Assembly (NCBI RefSeq): GCF_016641735.1
Contig: NZ_JAEDAO010000001.1
Coordinates: 2,790,001-2,854,000 of the forward strand
Reading direction: 5' to 3'
Length of the DNA: 64,000 nt
From: Ramlibacter algicola
GTDB taxonomy: Bacteria > Pseudomonadota > Gammaproteobacteria > Burkholderiales > Burkholderiaceae_C
Part shown: piece by piece, positions 1 through 9,973 of the stretch
Position numbering within the stretch: the stretch's first letter is position 1
Layout: each line of letters opens with the position of its first letter
Position numbers and translations under genes: made by a program
Notes under the pieces: model-generated
Database searches by the model: none
What the model was told of the DNA's origin: nothing
What the model saw: only the letters and a program-made list of their open reading frames with translations

Positions 1-122
1 CCGCCGATGCCGGCCGATTGCAGTCCGGGCCAGCGGCCGCGCAGGCCGCCGAGCAGCAAGCCGGCCAGCAGGTCGCCGGATGCCTCGCCCGCGACCAGCG
101 CGAAGCGCGGTGCACCGTCCAT
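1..122 (-). CDS. lpxB: Lipid-A-disaccharide synthase LpxB, N-terminal part only
   Basis: Partial gene: the first 40 codons, running off the left edge. LpxB is a peripheral inner-membrane glycosyltransferase that joins UDP-2,3-diacylglucosamine to lipid X to form the lipid A disaccharide. The visible residues include the family N-terminal motif AGEASGDLLAG, at about residues 10-20. The ATG at 122 lies 2 bases after the lpxA stop codon, and gene order fits the usual lpxD-fabZ-lpxA-lpxB cluster. The identification rests on that motif and the context. Confidence 0.9.
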   Translation of the reverse strand, partial: MDGAPRFALVAGEASGDLLAGLLLGGLRGRWPGLQSAGIG

Positions 123-124
123 GG

Positions 125-913
125 TCAGCGCGCGATGCCGCGCGTGGCCGCCGCGAGGAAGGCGCTCATCAGGGCGACATCCCCGGCGGCTTCCGGCATC
201 TCGCCCGCGAGCGCGCCGATGGCGGCCTTGGCGTCGTCCAGGGTGCGCCCTTCGCGATACAGCAGCTTGTGCATCTTGCGCACGGCCGCGATGCGGGCAT
301 CGCTGAAGCCGCGCCGCTTGAGGCCGACGACGTTGACGCCGCGAACCGCCAGCGGGTTGCCGTCGACCAGCATGTACGGCGGGACGTCCTGCGACACCGC
401 GCTCTGGAACCCGAGCATCGCGTGCGCGCCGACCTTGGTGAACTGGTGGATGCCGGTGAGGCCACCGATCGTCACCCAGTCGCCGATCTCGACGTGGCCG
501 CCCAGCGTGCTGTTGTTGGCCATGGTGACGTTGTCGCCGACGACGCAGTCGTGGCCGACGTGCGTGTACGCCATGATCCAGTTGTCGTTGCCGATGCGGG
601 TGACGGCCTTGTCCTGCACCGTGCCGACGTGCAGCGTGACGAACTCGCGGATGGTGTTGCGGTCGCCGATCACCAGCTGCGTCGGCTCGCCCTTGTACTT
701 CTTGTCCTGGTTGGCCGCGCCGATGGAGCCGAACTGGAAGATTCGGTTGTCGCGCCCGATCGTCGTGTGCCCCTCGAGCACGACGTGCGCCGCGATGGTG
801 GTGCCGGCCCCGACCTTCACGTCCGGGCCGATGACCGTGTACGGCCCCACCTCGACGCCGGCGTCGAGCTCGGCTTTCGGGTCGACGAGGGCCGTCGGGT
901 GGATCTGCGCCAT
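125..913 (-). CDS. lpxA: UDP-N-acetylglucosamine O-acyltransferase LpxA
   Basis: 262 residues, the usual length. LpxA catalyses the first step of lipid A synthesis, moving a 3-hydroxyacyl chain from acyl-ACP to the 3-OH of UDP-GlcNAc in the cytoplasm. Hexapeptide repeats of the left-handed beta-helix begin at the N-terminus (IHPTALVDP) and run through about residue 190. The catalytic histidine region is visible as AYTHVGHDC, and the C-terminal helical domain follows. I chose the ATG at 913 because it gives the family N-terminus MAQIHPTA and lies 14 bases after the fabZ stop. The reading frame continues upstream through fabZ without a stop, but that part is a shadow. Confidence 0.97.
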   Translation of the reverse strand: MAQIHPTALVDPKAELDAGVEVGPYTVIGPDVKVGAGTTIAAHVVLEGHTTIGRDNRIFQFGSIGAANQDKKYKGEPTQLVIGDRNTIREFVTLHVGTVQDKAVTRIGNDNWIMAYTHVGHDCVVGDNVTMANNSTLGGHVEIGDWVTIGGLTGIHQFTKVGAHAMLGFQSAVSQDVPPYMLVDGNPLAVRGVNVVGLKRRGFSDARIAAVRKMHKLLYREGRTLDDAKAAIGALAGEMPEAAGDVALMSAFLAAATRGIAR

Positions 914-927
914 GCGGGCGGCTCCGC

Positions 928-1368
928 TCAGGCGATGGTGCGCATCGTGCACATCAGCTCGGCCTCGCAGGCGACCTCGTCGCCCACGCGCGTGACACCC
1001 TTGAACTTGTAGATGCCGGCCTTGTGGCGCAGCACCTCGACGTCCATCACGAGCTGGTCCCCCGGTTCGACCGGGCGCTTGAAGCGCGCGGCGTCGATGC
1101 CGGCGAAGTAGTAGACGGTCTTGTCGTCGGGCGTGACGCCCTGGCTGGCGAAGGACAGCAGCGCGGCCGCCTGCGCCATCGCCTCGAGCATCAGCACGCC
1201 CGGCATCACCGGGCGGTGCGGGAAGTGGCCGGTGAAGAACGGTTCGTTGATGGTGACGTTCTTGATCGCGCGGATGCTCTTGTCCTTCTCGACGGCGAGG
1301 ACGCGGTCGACCATCAGGAACGGGTAGCGGTGCGGCAGCAGCTTGAGGATCTGGTGGATGTCGAGCAT
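928..1368 (-). CDS. fabZ: 3-hydroxyacyl-ACP dehydratase FabZ
   Basis: 146 residues. FabZ dehydrates (3R)-hydroxyacyl-ACP in type II fatty acid synthesis, and competes with LpxA and LpxD for the same hydroxyacyl-ACP pool. The hot-dog fold active site is clear: [10 protein letters not shown] carries the catalytic histidine and the following LEAMAQ helix carries the acidic residue. The start ATG overlaps the lpxD stop by one base (TGATG), implying translational coupling within the lipid A cluster. Confidence 0.97.
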   Translation of the reverse strand: MLDIHQILKLLPHRYPFLMVDRVLAVEKDKSIRAIKNVTINEPFFTGHFPHRPVMPGVLMLEAMAQAAALLSFASQGVTPDDKTVYYFAGIDAARFKRPVEPGDQLVMDVEVLRHKAGIYKFKGVTRVGDEVACEAELMCTMRTIA

Positions 1369-2336
1369 CAGGATTTCTTCTCGAGGTTGCGCACGCGTTC
1401 GCGCAAGGCGTGCAGCTGCTTGAGCGACGCGGCGTTCTTCTCCCAGGACGCATTGTCGTCGATGGGAAACACGCCGGTGTAGTGGCCGGGCTTGCGGATG
1501 GAGCGCGTGACCAGCGTGAACGAGTCGACGTGCACGTGGTCGGCGATGGTGAGGTGGCCCAGGATGCCGGCGCTGCCGCCGATGGTGCAGTGCGCGCCGA
1601 TGGTGGCGCTGCCCGCGATGCCGACGCAGCCCGCGATGGCGGTGTGGTGGCCGATGCGCACGTTGTGGCCGACCTGGATCAGGTTGTCCAGCTTCACGCC
1701 GTCCTCGATCACCGTGTCGGCGAGCGCGCCTCGGTCGATGCAGGTGTTGGCGCCGATCTCGACGTCGTCGCCAATCGTGACGGCGCCCAGCTGCTCGATC
1801 TTGACCCACGCGCCCTGGTGCGGCGCGAAGCCGAAGCCGTCGGCGCCGATGACGACGCCCGGATGCAGCACGCAGCGGGCGCCGATGCGGCAGCCCTCGC
1901 CCACGTGCACGCGCGCCTTGAGCACCGTGCCCGGGCCGATGCGGGCGCCGCGCTCGACCACGCACAGCGCGCCGACGCGCGCCGACGGATCGACCACGGC
2001 ATCGGCATCGATGACCGCGGTGGGATGGATGGCGGGGCCGGCCGGCGGCGCGCTACGCGCCTTCCACAGCTGGGTGGTGCGGGCGAAATAGAGATACGGG
2101 TCGTCGGCGACGATGGCGGCGCCGCGCGCGAGTGCGGCTTCACGCATCGCCGGGCCGACGATGACGCAGCCGGCCGCGCTGGCGGCCAGCTGCTGCTGGT
2201 AACGGGGGTTGCTCAGGAAGCTGAGCTGGGACGCGGTCGCCAGCTCGAGCGGCGCGAGGCCGTCGATGAGCGCGTCCCGGGACCCGTGGAGTTCGCCGCC
2301 GAGCGCATCGACCAGATCGCCCAGGCGCAGCTGCAC
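1368..2336 (-). CDS. lpxD: UDP-3-O-acylglucosamine N-acyltransferase LpxD
   Basis: 322 residues. LpxD adds the second hydroxyacyl chain (N-linked) to UDP-3-O-acylglucosamine. The N-terminal uridine-binding domain (about residues 1-100) is followed by a hexapeptide-repeat beta-helix. The catalytic-histidine region reads [13 protein letters not shown]. The C-terminal helix ([18 protein letters not shown]) is typical. The start is GTG at 2336, 7 bases after the skp stop, with GAGG in a Shine-Dalgarno position; no ATG lies nearby in frame. Confidence 0.96.
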   Translation of the reverse strand: MQLRLGDLVDALGGELHGSRDALIDGLAPLELATASQLSFLSNPRYQQQLAASAAGCVIVGPAMREAALARGAAIVADDPYLYFARTTQLWKARSAPPAGPAIHPTAVIDADAVVDPSARVGALCVVERGARIGPGTVLKARVHVGEGCRIGARCVLHPGVVIGADGFGFAPHQGAWVKIEQLGAVTIGDDVEIGANTCIDRGALADTVIEDGVKLDNLIQVGHNVRIGHHTAIAGCVGIAGSATIGAHCTIGGSAGILGHLTIADHVHVDSFTLVTRSIRKPGHYTGVFPIDDNASWEKNAASLKQLHALRERVRNLEKKS

Positions 2337-2343
2337 GGCGGCC

Positions 2344-2853
2344 TCACTTGGCGGCGTTCAGCGCCTTGATCACCTTGTCGGTGATGTCGTACTTGGGGTT
2401 GATGTAGACCGCTTCCTGCACGATCAGGTCGAACTTCTCCTGCTCGGCGACCTGCCGCACGATGCGGTTGGCGCGGTCGAGGACCTGCTGCAGTTCCTCG
2501 TTCTTGCGGGCGTTGAGGTCCTCGGTGAACTCGCGGCGCTTGCGCTGGAACTCGCGGTCCTGGTCGACCAGCTGCTTCTGGCGCTGCTGGCGCTGGCTCT
2601 CGGACAGCGTCGGCGCTTCGCGCTCGTATTTGTCCGAGGCGGCCTTCAGCGTGTTGCCGAGGTCGTTGATTTCCTTCTCGCGGCGGGAGAACTCCGCCTC
2701 GAGCTTGGATTGCGCCGCCTTGGCGGTCTGGGCCTCGCGGAACACGCGGTCGGTGTTGACGAAGCCGATGCGGAGATCCTCCGCCAGCGCGGGCATGGAC
2801 AGGGCGAGCCCGCCCAGGAGGGCGGCCACCGCGGAGCGGCTCAGGGACTTCAT
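2344..2853 (-). CDS. skp: Periplasmic chaperone OmpH/Skp
   Basis: 169 residues. Skp is a trimeric periplasmic chaperone that carries unfolded outer-membrane proteins to the BAM complex. A signal peptide with cleavage near ALA-ED (about residue 24) is followed by a short beta strand ([12 protein letters not shown]) and a long charged coiled-coil hairpin rich in Q, R and E (about residues 45-130), the tentacle region. It overlaps the bamA stop by one base (TGATG), the classic bamA-skp-lpxD order. Confidence 0.95.
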   Translation of the reverse strand: MKSLSRSAVAALLGGLALSMPALAEDLRIGFVNTDRVFREAQTAKAAQSKLEAEFSRREKEINDLGNTLKAASDKYEREAPTLSESQRQQRQKQLVDQDREFQRKRREFTEDLNARKNEELQQVLDRANRIVRQVAEQEKFDLIVQEAVYINPKYDITDKVIKALNAAK

Positions 2854-5147
2854 CAGAAGGAGGTTCCGATCTGGAATTGCAGGGGTTGGATTCTATCGCC
2901 CTCGAATTTGCGGAAGGGCTTGGCGTAGGCGATCCTCAGCGGTCCGACCGGCGAGATCCAGGAGAAGCCGATGCCGTAGGACGCGCGCAGCTCGTTCAGG
3001 CGCCACGGCTCGCTCTGGCTCCAGACGTTGCCGGCGTCGGTGAAGGCGAACAGCCGCAACGTGCGGTCGTTGCCGGCGCCCGGGAACGGGGCCAGCACCT
3101 CGCCGTTGAGGGTGATCTTGCGCTGGCCGCCGACGACGGCACCGGTGACGTCGCGCGGGCCCAGCGTGCCCTGTTCGAAACCGCGCACCGAGCCGAGGCC
3201 GCCGGAGTAGAAGTTCTTGAACACCGGGTACGGGTTGTTGCCGATCGCCTTGCCCAGCCCGAGCTCGCCGTTGAAGGCCAGGGTGAACTGCTTGGACAGC
3301 GCGATGAACTGCTGGTACTGGTAGCTGGCCCGGACGTAGTGCACGTCGCCCAGCAGGCCCAGTTCGCCGGACGCGCGCTGCATGCGGCCGCGGGTGGGCG
3401 CGAGCGCGCTGTCGCGCGTGTCGCGGCCCCAGCCGATGGTGAACGGCAGCAGCGTGCTGGTGTAGCCGATGCGCTCGGCGTACTCGAGGTAGTACGCCGG
3501 CATGTTGGTGCCCGGCTTGATCTGCGTGCGCTCGCCGCTCAGGCCGAAGAACACCGTGTCGAACTCGCTGAACGGCACGCCGAAGCGCAGGCCGGCGCCG
3601 CTGGTCGACAGCGAATAGTTGCCGCCCTGGTTCTCGTACGGCTTGGACGCGCGGTGGTACAGGTCGAACGTGCGGGAAATGCCGTCCTCGGTGAAGTACG
3701 GGTCCGTGTTGCTGAACACGAACGTCTGGTTGTACTTGCTCGTGTTGACGTCCAGGCCCAGGTACTGGCCGGAGCCGAACGCGTTTTCCTGCCGCACGGA
3801 GAAGCCCAACGCCAGCTTGTCGGCGCTGGAGAAGCCCGCCGACAGCTGCAGCGTGCCGGTCGGCTTCTCGGCGATGTTGACATTCAGGTCGACCTGGTCC
3901 GGCGCGCCGGGCACGTCGACCGTGTCGATGTTGACTTCCTTGAAGTAGCCCAGGCGGTCGACGCGGTCCTTGGACAGCTTGATCTTGTCGCCGTCGTACC
4001 AGCTCGACTCGAACTGGCGGAACTCGCGGCGGATCACCTCGTCGCGGGTGCGCGTGTTGCCGCCGATGTTGACCTTGCGCACGTAGGCGCGGCGCGACGG
4101 GTCGGCCACCAGCGTGATGGCCACGCGGTTGTTGGCGCGGTCGATGTCCGGGCGCGCCTCGACCTGCGCGAACGCGTAGCCGAAGGTGCCGAAGTAGTCC
4201 GTGAAGGCCTTGGTGGTCTGCGTCACCAGGTCGGCGTTGTAGGCCTCGCCGGGGACGATGCGCACCAGCGACTTGAACTCGTCGTCCTTGCCCAGGTAGT
4301 TGCCTTCCAGCTTGACGCCGGTGACCACGTAGCGCTGGCCCTCGGCGACGTTCACCGTGATGGTGATGTCCTGCTTGTCGGGCGAGATCGAGACCTGGGT
4401 CGAGTCGATGCGGAACTCGAGGTAGCCGCGCGACAGGTAGTACGAGCGCAGCGACTCCAGGTCGGCGTTGAGCTTGGTGCGCGAGTAGCGGTTGCTCTTG
4501 GTGTACCAGGACAGGAAGCCGCCGGTGTCCAGGTCGAACAGGCCGCGAAGCGTGCTCTCGCTGAAGGCCTTGTTGCCGACGATGCGGATGTCCTTGATGC
4601 GCGCGGGCTCGCCCTCGGTCACCGTGAACGTGAGGTTGACCCGGTTGCGCTCGACCGGCGTCATGGTGGTCACCACCTCGGCGCCGTACAGGCTCTTGTC
4701 GATGTACTGGCGGCGCAGTTCCTGCTCGGCGCGGTCGACCAGCGACTGGTCGTACGGGCGCCCCTCGGCGAGGCCGACTTCGCGCAGCGCCTTGCGCAGC
4801 GAGTCCTTGTCGAATTCCTTCAGGCCGGCGAAGTCGATCTCGGCGATGGAGGGACGCTCCTCGACGATCACCACCAGCACGTCGCCCGCGACCTCGAGGC
4901 GCACGTCCTTGAACAGGCCGAGCGCGAACAGCGAGCGGATGGCCGCCGTGCCCTTCTCGTCGCTGTACTGGTCGCCCACGCGCACCGGCATGGAGGCGAA
5001 GACGGTCCCGGGTTCGACCCGCTGCAGGCCCTCGATCCGGATGTCCCTCACGGTGAAGGGATCGACCGCCCATGCGTTGACGGCGAAAGCCGCAGCGACC
5101 ATGCCCGACACGGTGCGCGCGCGCATGCGCAAGAACTGTTTTTTCAT
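2853..5147 (-). CDS. bamA: Outer membrane protein assembly factor BamA
   Basis: 764 residues. BamA is the central Omp85 subunit of the BAM complex and inserts beta-barrel proteins into the outer membrane. A signal peptide ends near NAWA-VDPF (about residue 28). Five POTRA domains follow (about 28-430), beginning FTVRDIRIEGLQRVEPGTVF, then a C-terminal 16-strand barrel ending in the aromatic signature FQIGTSF. The conserved GSVRGFE segment of loop 6 (VRGF/Y motif) is present. It sits 64 bases downstream of rseP. Confidence 0.97.
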   Translation of the reverse strand: MKKQFLRMRARTVSGMVAAAFAVNAWAVDPFTVRDIRIEGLQRVEPGTVFASMPVRVGDQYSDEKGTAAIRSLFALGLFKDVRLEVAGDVLVVIVEERPSIAEIDFAGLKEFDKDSLRKALREVGLAEGRPYDQSLVDRAEQELRRQYIDKSLYGAEVVTTMTPVERNRVNLTFTVTEGEPARIKDIRIVGNKAFSESTLRGLFDLDTGGFLSWYTKSNRYSRTKLNADLESLRSYYLSRGYLEFRIDSTQVSISPDKQDITITVNVAEGQRYVVTGVKLEGNYLGKDDEFKSLVRIVPGEAYNADLVTQTTKAFTDYFGTFGYAFAQVEARPDIDRANNRVAITLVADPSRRAYVRKVNIGGNTRTRDEVIRREFRQFESSWYDGDKIKLSKDRVDRLGYFKEVNIDTVDVPGAPDQVDLNVNIAEKPTGTLQLSAGFSSADKLALGFSVRQENAFGSGQYLGLDVNTSKYNQTFVFSNTDPYFTEDGISRTFDLYHRASKPYENQGGNYSLSTSGAGLRFGVPFSEFDTVFFGLSGERTQIKPGTNMPAYYLEYAERIGYTSTLLPFTIGWGRDTRDSALAPTRGRMQRASGELGLLGDVHYVRASYQYQQFIALSKQFTLAFNGELGLGKAIGNNPYPVFKNFYSGGLGSVRGFEQGTLGPRDVTGAVVGGQRKITLNGEVLAPFPGAGNDRTLRLFAFTDAGNVWSQSEPWRLNELRASYGIGFSWISPVGPLRIAYAKPFRKFEGDRIQPLQFQIGTSF

Positions 5148-5211
5148 CGAATCCGAAGTGTCCCCGCCGGCCCGGGACCGGCCGCGGCCAGGCCGTGAGT
5201 TGTTGTGTGTG

Positions 5212-6585
5212 TCAACCGAAGAGACGCGTGACGTCGTTGAAGATGGCGATGGTCATCATCGCCAGCAGCACCGCCACTCCGCCGCGCTGCAGCCGCTCCA
5301 TCCACACTTGCGGGATGCTTCGCCCAGTCACTGCCTCCCAAAGATAATACATCAGGTGCCCGCCATCCAAGACGGGCAGAGGCAGCAGGTTCAGGACGCC
5401 GAGGCTCACGCTGATCGCGGCGAGGAAGCCCAGGTATTGCAGCAGGCCCAGGCTCGCCGACTTGCCCGCGTATTCGGCGATCGTGAACGGGCCGCTCAGG
5501 TTCTTCAGCGACGCCTGGCCCAGGACCATGCGGCCCATCATGCGCAGCGTCAGCAGCGAATACTCGCCGGTCTTGATCGCCGCGAGCCGCAGGCCTTCGA
5601 CCGGCCCGTGCCGCACCGTCGTCATCGCCGGCATCTCGCCCACGACGGCGTTGATGCGGGCGATGCGCTGGCCACCGACCGTTTCCAGCCGCGGCTGCAC
5701 CTCGACGTCCAGCACGCGGCCTTCGCGCTGCACGCGCCAGGTCGCCGCGGCCGGCGTGCCGTCGGCGCCCTGCTTCGCGATCCACTCGCGCAGCTGCATC
5801 GCGTCACCGACTTCGGTGCCGCCCGCGCGCAGGACCAGGTCGCCGGCCTGCAGGCCGGCGCGCTCGGCGGGGCCGCCGGCGATGACCTCGCCGATGACCG
5901 GGCGCGAGAACGGCGTCAGCACGCCGATCCGGCGGAACAGCGCGGCGTCGGCCTCGCGCGGTTGCAGGGCCGCCAGCGGCAGCACCACGTCGCGCGCGCT
6001 GCTGCGGCCGTCGCCCACGACTTGCAGGCGCACGTCATGGCCATCGAGCGCGCCGCGCGTGATGAGCCAGCGCACCTCCTCGAACGACCGCACGGGCCTG
6101 GCCTCTTCGCCGTCGAACGAAGCCGCCCGCACGCGGTCGCCGACCTGGAGGCCGGCTTCTTGCGCCAGGGAGCCGGCGATGGGCGCGCCGAGCACGGGCT
6201 GCGGCTCCTGCTGGCCCCACCAGTTCAGGCCGGCGTACAGCAGCGTCGCGAGCACCAGGTTCGCCAGCGGGCCGGCGGCCACGATGGCCGCCCGCTTGCC
6301 GACCGGTTGCGTGTTGAAGGCGCGATGCCGCTCTTCGGGAGCGACGGGCCCCTCGCGCTCGTCCAGCATGCGCACGTAGCCGCCCAGCGGGATGGCGCCG
6401 ATGACGAATTCGGTGTCCTGCCCCGGCCGCTGGCGGCGCGGCTTCCAGCTGCGCAGCGGCTTGCCGAAGCCGACCGAGAAGCGCAGCACCTTGACGCCGC
6501 AGGCGACCGCGACGCGGTAGTGGCCCCATTCATGGATGGCGATCAGCACGCCGAGCGCGACGATGAAGGCGGGAATCACGAGCAT
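5212..6585 (-). CDS. rseP: Site-2 zinc metalloprotease RseP
   Basis: 457 residues. RseP is an inner-membrane intramembrane protease that cuts the anti-sigma factor RseA after DegS-type cleavage, releasing sigma-E. The zinc motif HEWGH is at residues 18-22 inside the first membrane segment. Two periplasmic PDZ domains follow (about 110-290; for example LQAGDLVLRAGG), then the second catalytic motif LPVLDGGHL in a C-terminal membrane segment. The neighbours dxr and bamA match the conserved order, which ties the sigma-E release protease to the BAM gene it helps control. Confidence 0.96.
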   Translation of the reverse strand: MLVIPAFIVALGVLIAIHEWGHYRVAVACGVKVLRFSVGFGKPLRSWKPRRQRPGQDTEFVIGAIPLGGYVRMLDEREGPVAPEERHRAFNTQPVGKRAAIVAAGPLANLVLATLLYAGLNWWGQQEPQPVLGAPIAGSLAQEAGLQVGDRVRAASFDGEEARPVRSFEEVRWLITRGALDGHDVRLQVVGDGRSSARDVVLPLAALQPREADAALFRRIGVLTPFSRPVIGEVIAGGPAERAGLQAGDLVLRAGGTEVGDAMQLREWIAKQGADGTPAAATWRVQREGRVLDVEVQPRLETVGGQRIARINAVVGEMPAMTTVRHGPVEGLRLAAIKTGEYSLLTLRMMGRMVLGQASLKNLSGPFTIAEYAGKSASLGLLQYLGFLAAISVSLGVLNLLPLPVLDGGHLMYYLWEAVTGRSIPQVWMERLQRGGVAVLLAMMTIAIFNDVTRLFG

Positions 6586-6604
6586 GCTGCCTCCCGTGCA
6601 GGGG

Positions 6605-7792
6605 TCAATGGAGCCGTGCGATGCGGTCGCGGGCGGTGCGCCGCGCGCTGGCGTCCAGCGCCAGCAGGTCCGCCAGCGCCTGAGGCTTGGAGGGAACCAC
6701 CGCGTCCAAAGTTTCGACGTTCACGCGGTGGATGTGGTCGAAGCGGATGCGCCGGTCGAGGAAGGCGGCCACCGCCTCTTCGTTGGCCGCGTTCAGGACC
6801 GCCGTCGTGCCCGAGGGCGCGCGCAGCGCGTCCCAGGCCAGCTGCAATCCGGGGAAGCGTTCGCGGTGCCCCTTGCTGTCGAGCGACTCGAAGCTCATCG
6901 CGGCGAGTTGCGAGAAGTCCAGGGCGGCCGCGCCGGAGGGGATGCGCTCGGGCCACGCGAGGCCGTAGGCGATCGGCACGCGCATGTCCGGAGTGCCGAG
7001 CTGGGCCACCACCGAGTGGTCGCGGTACTGCACCATCGAGTGGATCACGCTCTGCGGATGGATGACGACGTCCAGGCGGTCGGGCGGCAAGCCGAACAGG
7101 TAGCGCGCCTCGATCACTTCCAGCGCCTTGTTCATCATGGTCGCCGAGTCGACCGAGATCTTGCGGCCCATGACCCAGTTCGGGTGCGCGCAGGCCTGCT
7201 CCGGCGTCACGTCGCGCAGCGACTGCGGATCACGCTCGCGGAACGGCCCGCCGGACGCCGTGAGGATGATGCGGTCGACGCGGTGGGGCCAGGAGGCGGG
7301 GTCTTCGGGCAGCGACTGGAAGATGGCCGAATGCTCGCTGTCGATCGGCAGCAGGCGCGCGCCGCCCTCCTGCACCGCCTGCAGGAACACGTCGCCACCG
7401 ACGACCAGGGCTTCCTTGTTGGCCAGCAACAGGCGCTTGCCCGCGCGTGCGGCGGCGAGGCACGAAGACAGGCCCGCCGCACCGACGATGGCGGCCATCA
7501 CGGTGTCGACGCGCTCGCCCGCGACCAGGTCGTCGAGCGCCGCGTCACCCGAGAGCACGCGCGTGGGCAGGCCTTCCGCGGCGACGCGTTCGGCCAGCGA
7601 ATCGGCGGCGGCCGCGTCGGCCATGACCGCGAAGCGCGGCTTGAACCGCGCCACCTGCGCCAGCAGCGGCTCGACGCGCGAGCCGGCGCTGAGCACGGTG
7701 ACTTCGAAGCGGTCCGGGTGGCGCGCGATCACGTCCAGCGTGTTGGCGCCGATGGAGCCGGTCGATCCGAGGATGGCGACGCGCTGCATCAT
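6605..7792 (-). CDS. dxr: 1-deoxy-D-xylulose 5-phosphate reductoisomerase
   Basis: 395 residues from the ATG at 7792. Dxr converts DXP to 2-C-methyl-D-erythritol 4-phosphate with NADPH, the first committed step of the MEP isoprenoid pathway. The NADPH-binding GSTGSIG lies at the N-terminus; the substrate and metal region includes SGGPFRERD and NWVMGRKISVDSATMMNK. Two adjacent ATGs overlap the cdsA stop: the first (7792) gives a 4-base ATGA overlap, the second (7789) a 1-base TGATG overlap and an N-terminus closer to the E. coli protein. Two other MEP genes, ispF and ispD, lie at 32-33 kb. Confidence 0.96.
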   Translation of the reverse strand: MMQRVAILGSTGSIGANTLDVIARHPDRFEVTVLSAGSRVEPLLAQVARFKPRFAVMADAAAADSLAERVAAEGLPTRVLSGDAALDDLVAGERVDTVMAAIVGAAGLSSCLAAARAGKRLLLANKEALVVGGDVFLQAVQEGGARLLPIDSEHSAIFQSLPEDPASWPHRVDRIILTASGGPFRERDPQSLRDVTPEQACAHPNWVMGRKISVDSATMMNKALEVIEARYLFGLPPDRLDVVIHPQSVIHSMVQYRDHSVVAQLGTPDMRVPIAYGLAWPERIPSGAAALDFSQLAAMSFESLDSKGHRERFPGLQLAWDALRAPSGTTAVLNAANEEAVAAFLDRRIRFDHIHRVNVETLDAVVPSKPQALADLLALDASARRTARDRIARLH

Positions 7793-8643
7793 CGGTTGGC
7801 CAGCGAGGCCAGCAGCATCGCCAGCGGCAGCGTCGGCAGCAATGCGTCGATGCGATCGAGCACGCCGCCGTGCCCGGGCAGCAGCTGGCTGGAGTCCTTC
7901 GCGCCGGCGCTGCGCTTGACGAGCGATTCGACCAGGTCGCCGACGACGCTCATGCCGGTGAGGAACAGCAGCGAGGGCAGCAGGAACCACCAGCCGGTGT
8001 GCGCGAGGCGCGAATAGAGGCTGGGCACGAACGTGCCCGAGTAGCGATCGGCCGCGATCCAGGCGAGCGCGAGGATCACGACGCCGAGCGCCCCGCCCCA
8101 CACGCCTTCCCAGCTCTTGCCGGGGCTGATGGACGGCGCGAGCTTGCCCTTGGTGAATTTCAGCCCGAACGCCCGCCCGGCGAAATAGGCGCCGATGTCG
8201 GCGACCCACACGAGCACCAGCACCGACAGCAGGAAGTTGACGCCGACGGTGCGCGCCTGCGCCACCGCGAGCCACGCGAGCCACAGCGCGAGCACGCCGG
8301 CGGCCAGGCGCAGGCGGCGCGGCACGCGCGGCCAGCCTTCGACGCCGACACGCAGCAGCAGCGGCCCGGCGAGCGCCCAGCCGATGCCGCCCACCAGCCA
8401 GACCCACGGCAGCTCGCGCTCGGTCCAGCCCAGCGCCCAGGCGACGCCGCACAGCGCGACGCACAGCCCGCCGACGGAGACCGCGGCGACGGGACGGCAG
8501 TTGTTGAGCGTGGCGAACTCCCACGCGGCGGCGGCGATGAGGACCAGCGCGAGCGCGATGAAGGGCTGCGGCGTGCGCCAGAACAGCGCCGGCAGCAGGA
8601 TGGCCAGCAGCACGACGGCCGTGATGACGCGCTGCTTCAGCAT
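7789..8643 (-). CDS. cdsA: Phosphatidate cytidylyltransferase
   Basis: 284 residues. CdsA makes CDP-diacylglycerol from phosphatidic acid and CTP, feeding all phospholipid synthesis, including the phosphatidylserine synthase-like enzyme at 45684. It is a multi-pass inner-membrane protein with about eight hydrophobic helices. The C-terminal family signature (GDLVESLVKR, then a KDSS segment and HGGVLDRIDAL) is intact. It sits between uppS and dxr, as expected. Confidence 0.96.
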   Translation of the reverse strand: MLKQRVITAVVLLAILLPALFWRTPQPFIALALVLIAAAAWEFATLNNCRPVAAVSVGGLCVALCGVAWALGWTERELPWVWLVGGIGWALAGPLLLRVGVEGWPRVPRRLRLAAGVLALWLAWLAVAQARTVGVNFLLSVLVLVWVADIGAYFAGRAFGLKFTKGKLAPSISPGKSWEGVWGGALGVVILALAWIAADRYSGTFVPSLYSRLAHTGWWFLLPSLLFLTGMSVVGDLVESLVKRSAGAKDSSQLLPGHGGVLDRIDALLPTLPLAMLLASLANR

Positions 8644-8659
8644 GCGAATCCGCGCGGGA

Positions 8660-9376
8660 TCAGGCGGCCTTCTTGGCGGGCGAGCCGACCTGCTGCGAGG
8701 TCTTGCCGAAGCGGCGCTCGCGCTGCCCGAAATCGGCGATGGCCTCGTCCAGCGCGGCGGCGTCGAACTCGGGCCACAGCTTGTCGCTGAAGAACAGTTC
8801 CGAGTAGGCGGCCTGCCAGAGCAGGAAGTTGCTGATGCGCTTCTCGCCGCCGGTGCGGATCAGCAGGTCGGGGTCGGGCACGTGCGCCAATGCCATCTCG
8901 CCGTCAAGCGCCTTTTCGGTGATCGGCTCGCCACGCGCGGCGAGCTTGGCGGCGGCCTGCGCGATGTCCCAGCGGCCACCGTAGTTGAAGCAGATGTTGA
9001 ACTGCAGGCGCGTGTTGGCGGCGGTGGCGGTTTCGGCCTGCGCCAGGCCGGCGCGCACCTTCTCGGACAGCGCGGACCGGTCGCCGACGAACTGGATGCG
9101 CACGCCCTCCGCCTTGAGCGCCGGCACCTCGCGGGCGAGCGCGACGGCCAGCAGTTCCATCAGGCCGGAGACTTCCTCCGGCGGCCGGTTCCAGTTCTCG
9201 GACGAGAACGCGAACACCGTCAGCACCTTGACGCCACGCTCGCCGCAGTGGCGGACGCAGGCGCGCAGGGCGTCGACGCCCTTCTTGTGGCCGGCCACGC
9301 GCGGCAGGAAGCGCCGCGTCGCCCAGCGGCCGTTGCCATCCATGACGATGGCGATGTGGTGCGGGATCGTGCCCAT
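8660..9376 (-). CDS. uppS: Isoprenyl (undecaprenyl) diphosphate synthase
   Basis: 238 residues. This cis-prenyltransferase condenses FPP with IPP to make undecaprenyl diphosphate, the lipid carrier for peptidoglycan and LPS. The catalytic motif IVMDGNGRWA (Asp and Asn) is at about residues 10-19. The conserved FAFSSENWNRP and the C-terminal RTGGEKRISNFLLWQ segment, which binds the substrate diphosphate, are present. It uses the isoprenoids supplied through the Dxr pathway encoded next door. Confidence 0.96.
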   Translation of the reverse strand: MGTIPHHIAIVMDGNGRWATRRFLPRVAGHKKGVDALRACVRHCGERGVKVLTVFAFSSENWNRPPEEVSGLMELLAVALAREVPALKAEGVRIQFVGDRSALSEKVRAGLAQAETATAANTRLQFNICFNYGGRWDIAQAAAKLAARGEPITEKALDGEMALAHVPDPDLLIRTGGEKRISNFLLWQAAYSELFFSDKLWPEFDAAALDEAIADFGQRERRFGKTSQQVGSPAKKAA

Positions 9377-9392
9377 GCGCGCGCCGGCGGCC

Positions 9393-9956
9393 TCAGACCG
9401 CCAGGATCTCCTGCTCCTTGGACTCGACCATCCTGTCGATCTCGGCGATGTGCCGGTCGGTGACCTTCTGGATGTCGGCCTCGGCGCGCTTCTGGTCGTC
9501 TTCCGAAGCGGCCTTGTCCTTGACGAGCTTCTTCACGTGGTCGTTGGCATCACGGCGCAGGTTGCGCACGGCGACCTTGGCCGCCTCGCCTTCGTGGCGG
9601 ACGATCTTGGTCATCTCCTTGCGCCGCTCCTCGCTCATGGGAGGCATCGGCACGCGGATCAGGTCGCCCATGGACGCGGGGTTCAGGCCCAGGTCGCTCT
9701 CGCGGATGGCCTTCTCGATCTTGGCGCCCATGCCCTTCTCCCAGGGCTGCACGGACAGCGTGCGGGCGTCCAGGATCGACACGTTGGCCACCTGGCTGAT
9801 CGGCATCATGGAGCCGTAGTAATCGACCTGCACGGTGTCCAGCAGGCCGGGGCTGGCGCGCCCGGTGCGGATCTTGGTGAGGTTGTTCTTGAAGGCGGCG
9901 ATGGACTGGTCCATCTTGCCTTCCATGGTCTTCTTGATCTCGGCGATGGTGCTCAT
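9393..9956 (-). CDS. frr: Ribosome recycling factor
   Basis: 187 residues, close to the 185-186 typical of the family. RRF works with EF-G to split the post-termination ribosome. The N-terminus (helix with [11 protein letters not shown]), the [13 protein letters not shown] hinge region and the C-terminal helix rich in K and E are all typical. I chose the ATG at 9956 over a frame extension to 10079 because the family N-terminus starts there, with AGGAGCAA 5 bases upstream. Confidence 0.96.
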   Translation of the reverse strand: MSTIAEIKKTMEGKMDQSIAAFKNNLTKIRTGRASPGLLDTVQVDYYGSMMPISQVANVSILDARTLSVQPWEKGMGAKIEKAIRESDLGLNPASMGDLIRVPMPPMSEERRKEMTKIVRHEGEAAKVAVRNLRRDANDHVKKLVKDKAASEDDQKRAEADIQKVTDRHIAEIDRMVESKEQEILAV

Positions 9957-9973
9957 GGCTTGCTCCTCGTCCC

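Noticed and set aside
2877..5198. 773-codon plus-strand frame across bamA
   Set aside because: Antisense shadow of bamA: rich in R, A, V, L and D with no domain, whereas the minus strand encodes a complete BamA.
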